A DNA stretch of 64,000 bases from Pelargonium tetragonum (lineage: Eukaryota > Streptophyta > Magnoliopsida > Geraniales > Geraniaceae): assembly GCA_036897445.1 (NCBI GenBank), contig JAYMTL010000078.1, forward strand, positions 1 through 64,000, read 5' to 3'. Numbering within the stretch: position 1 is the first letter of the stretch; the number at the start of each line of letters is the position of its first letter. Made by a program: the position numbers and the translations under genes. Below, piece after piece: positions 62,030 to 64,000 of the stretch. A model generated the notes under the pieces. The model did no database searches. It saw nothing but the letters and a program-made list of their open reading frames with translations, and was not told the origin of the DNA.

Positions 62030-63839
62030 ATCTTCTTCTTAAGCATTCCTGGTCATAGTATAGAAATTTTTTTTAAGAAAACTACAAGGCATAACTTAAT
62101 TTATTATAGGATAAACAAAAAGTAATAGCTCCCTATGAGTAGAAATTGACTGACAATAAATGCGTTTTAGTTCCTTTTACCAACTCTTAAGAGAAATTAG
62201 AATAAAAAAAGTTCCGTTTATTTATGCGTTCCACAAGTTTACTGGTTTAATAATCTGGAAGTAACTATTAGATCCGGACTAGTCCTATTTTAGGGAATTA
62301 CTGCATTAACTTAAAAACTATAAGTATCCTTTTTCTTTGAGTATAGGTCATAAGATATATGGGGTGCTTAATATCTTACTAATTTTGTAGTGGATAATCC
62401 TTTTGTTGCAACACTGGAGTCTTTTTTTAGCTATTTCATTAACATAGTGTAACAAAGGGGACCCTGCTCAGTTTCTTTTTTGGAGTTGGTAAAGCAAGAC
62501 TCACTTTTAATAAATCATAAAAAAGCAAGGAGATCCTACTTCTATAAGAAGCCTGCGTTTCGAAAAAGTCTTAAGGTGATAGAACATTAAAATCTTTTAG
62601 AAAGGAATGCTGCCTCATGGATATTTGCATTATTACTCCTTACTGCGGATTCCTCAATAGAAAAAAAGAATAATTACTTTTGACTAAAAAGCTATGGCTG
62701 CGCTATCTCGAAAGTTGAATTAATGTATATAAGATTGCCCCGTTATCAAGCCTCTGCTTAAAATCTTTATTTAAGGGGCAAAACTCTATTTCTACCTCAG
62801 TAGTTGTCATTTTTGTTATATCTAGTCAGCATACTTTTTTTTAATGTCACAGGTTCCCTCCCATATTTGACTGGGATTTCTAGACTTATGCAGGAGATTT
62901 TGGGCAGTGGTGGGGAGTTCTTGTTGAGAAAAAACTTTTGTTGATTGTAGCTCGATAAAATAGAATTTCTAATAAGTCACATGGAATCCTCGGTTTGAAA
63001 ACCATAAATAAATAAACCTCTTTTTTTAAAAACTTTTGAATAAAAAATCTGTCCTTTTCCGCGCCCTATCCTATCATAATACAGAATAAGTTCTCGTTCA
63101 ATGATTTGAGACATACAGAGTACCTTCTTTATACTAAAAATCTTCTTATTTGGATTTTGAATTTGCAACACGGTGTAAATCGGTAGTAGGATTCCTAATG
63201 AAAGCAAACAGCTTCTAATGAGTAAAGAGTTTTTATACTAAATTAGAATTTCTTTTTAACCGAATTCCACACTTATAGGACCGTTAATCAAATAGGTCAG
63301 AGCATTCCATATCTATAGGAAACTCCGGTTCCAAGTAACTAGCATTCGCTTTCAGGCAATCCCACCACGTTGTGTAGATTCTTACTTCCAATCAAATTTC
63401 CTTTGTATTCTGAATATCCTAATTATGGCTTTCTTAGTAGGGCTCCCGCATGCATGATTAATTAAATATATTATTGTAGTTTTCTCTGTTAATAAAGGCT
63501 TAACTAGAGTATTCATGGATCTTTCGGGTATCCTTCCAGGAAGTCAAACTACCCATTATACTAGCGACCCAGTACTACCTGCTTTAGTTTAGAGATAGTC
63601 GATCCAGTATAATATTTTCATTACAAATCCAGATGGAATTACTTCTGAAAAGTCCGGAAGCCCGCGCACTTTGTATCACTGAGGATTCCTCAGCTCCTTT
63701 TTGTCGATATCTTTTTAATAAGTTGGTAAAACCAACATTCGCGAGTATAGTGGGTTAGACGCGAGTAGGATACCTTGCTTAACGCTTAACACGGATAGTA
63801 TTCCTTGGGGTGCGGTTTACTTCCGGAAATTAACTAAGT

Positions 63840-64000
63840 AGTAAGCCTTTTTCATCTAATTAAGATTAAGAAAGAAGATTAAACAAAAACAACGAGTATT
63901 TATCCAATAGCTCGCCGGCAGGCCTACCCCTTACTTATGCCTTTTTCTTTTTTATAAGTAGTAGCAGGAGTGGAAGGTTTTTAGTCTTTAGTGGGATATT
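63840..64000. other. Palindrome-poor right edge
   Basis: The last 160 bases are AAGATTAAG-rich then CTTTTTC-rich, resembling the palindrome-poor patches. No gene is seen, and the patch continues beyond the window. Confidence 0.4.

Larger units (their letters stand above)
58400..63840. other. Gene-free, palindrome-dense tract with tRNA-like traces
   Basis: Frames of 66 (60570-60770, minus), 83 (61311-61562, plus), 63 (61823-62014, minus) and 76 codons (62977-63207, minus) are unrecognisable. The tract contains the tRNA-like element at 59706-59754, a weak D-arm-like string at 62015-62029, and a short match to a small-subunit rRNA core at 59511-59531 discussed under findings. Confidence 0.55.

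Noticed and set aside
1-64000. Genes disguised by insertion editing or by small inserts spliced from RNA
   Set aside because: I looked for conserved Cox1, Cob and Nad words broken by clusters or missing bases and found none convincing; without RNA data the idea cannot be supported for protein genes.
1-64000. Kinetoplastid or diplonemid mitochondrial DNA
   Set aside because: tRNA-derived sequences are present and there is no chromosome-like modular layout; both argue against these groups, whose mitochondria lack tRNA genes.

Overview
This window looks almost entirely non-coding. It is AT-rich (roughly one-third G+C by eye). The longest open frame on either strand is 112 codons, and about fifty frames exceed 60 codons. 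That is what unselected sequence of this base composition would give. I recognise no conserved protein, intact rRNA, intron-encoded maturase or homing endonuclease, transposase, insertion sequence or CRISPR array. The only gene-derived signals I trust are a handful of broken or very divergent tRNA-like elements, best at 185-244, 55961-56003 and 59706-59754.

The sequence alternates between two textures. Most of it (about 0.6-3.0, 5.6-10.3, 11.1-17.4, 19.6-35.2, 35.6-41.8, 42.5-44.8, 46.4-54.5 and 55-63.8 kb) is studded with very short, GC-rich, mostly palindromic clusters. These read purine-run then pyrimidine-run (A/G-rich, GGG, 0-4 bases, CCC/CCT, T-rich, often ending TTGT) and recur roughly every 50-100 bases. 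Between these tracts lie short palindrome-poor patches (about 3.0-5.6, 10.3-10.65, 17.46-17.83, 18.37-18.85, 19.2-19.6, 35.2-35.6, 41.85-42.54, 44.8-45.0, 45.9-46.45, 49.4-49.55, 54.55-55.06 and 63.84-64.0 kb). They are richer in TACTA/CTTATT-like words and carry the only clear dispersed repeats: a three-copy repeat at 3.0-5.46 kb, a 14-base motif AGGTAATGTAATTA in four exact copies, and a TTACCGAC hairpin element in five or six places.

Organism: scattered tRNA debris, pervasive tiny palindromes, AT-rich composition and no protein genes best fit a gene-poor stretch of a hugely inflated organelle genome (mitochondrion or plastid of an alga or protist). This is inference. A nuclear intergenic tract with organelle-derived debris is not excluded, and I cannot name a lineage. 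A few short matches to universally conserved rRNA cores would fit fragmented, scrambled rRNA genes, but each is near what chance gives in a window this size.

No operons or pathways can be described. The content is repeats, small hairpins and tRNA fragments, and the block entries state what each gene-free stretch holds.
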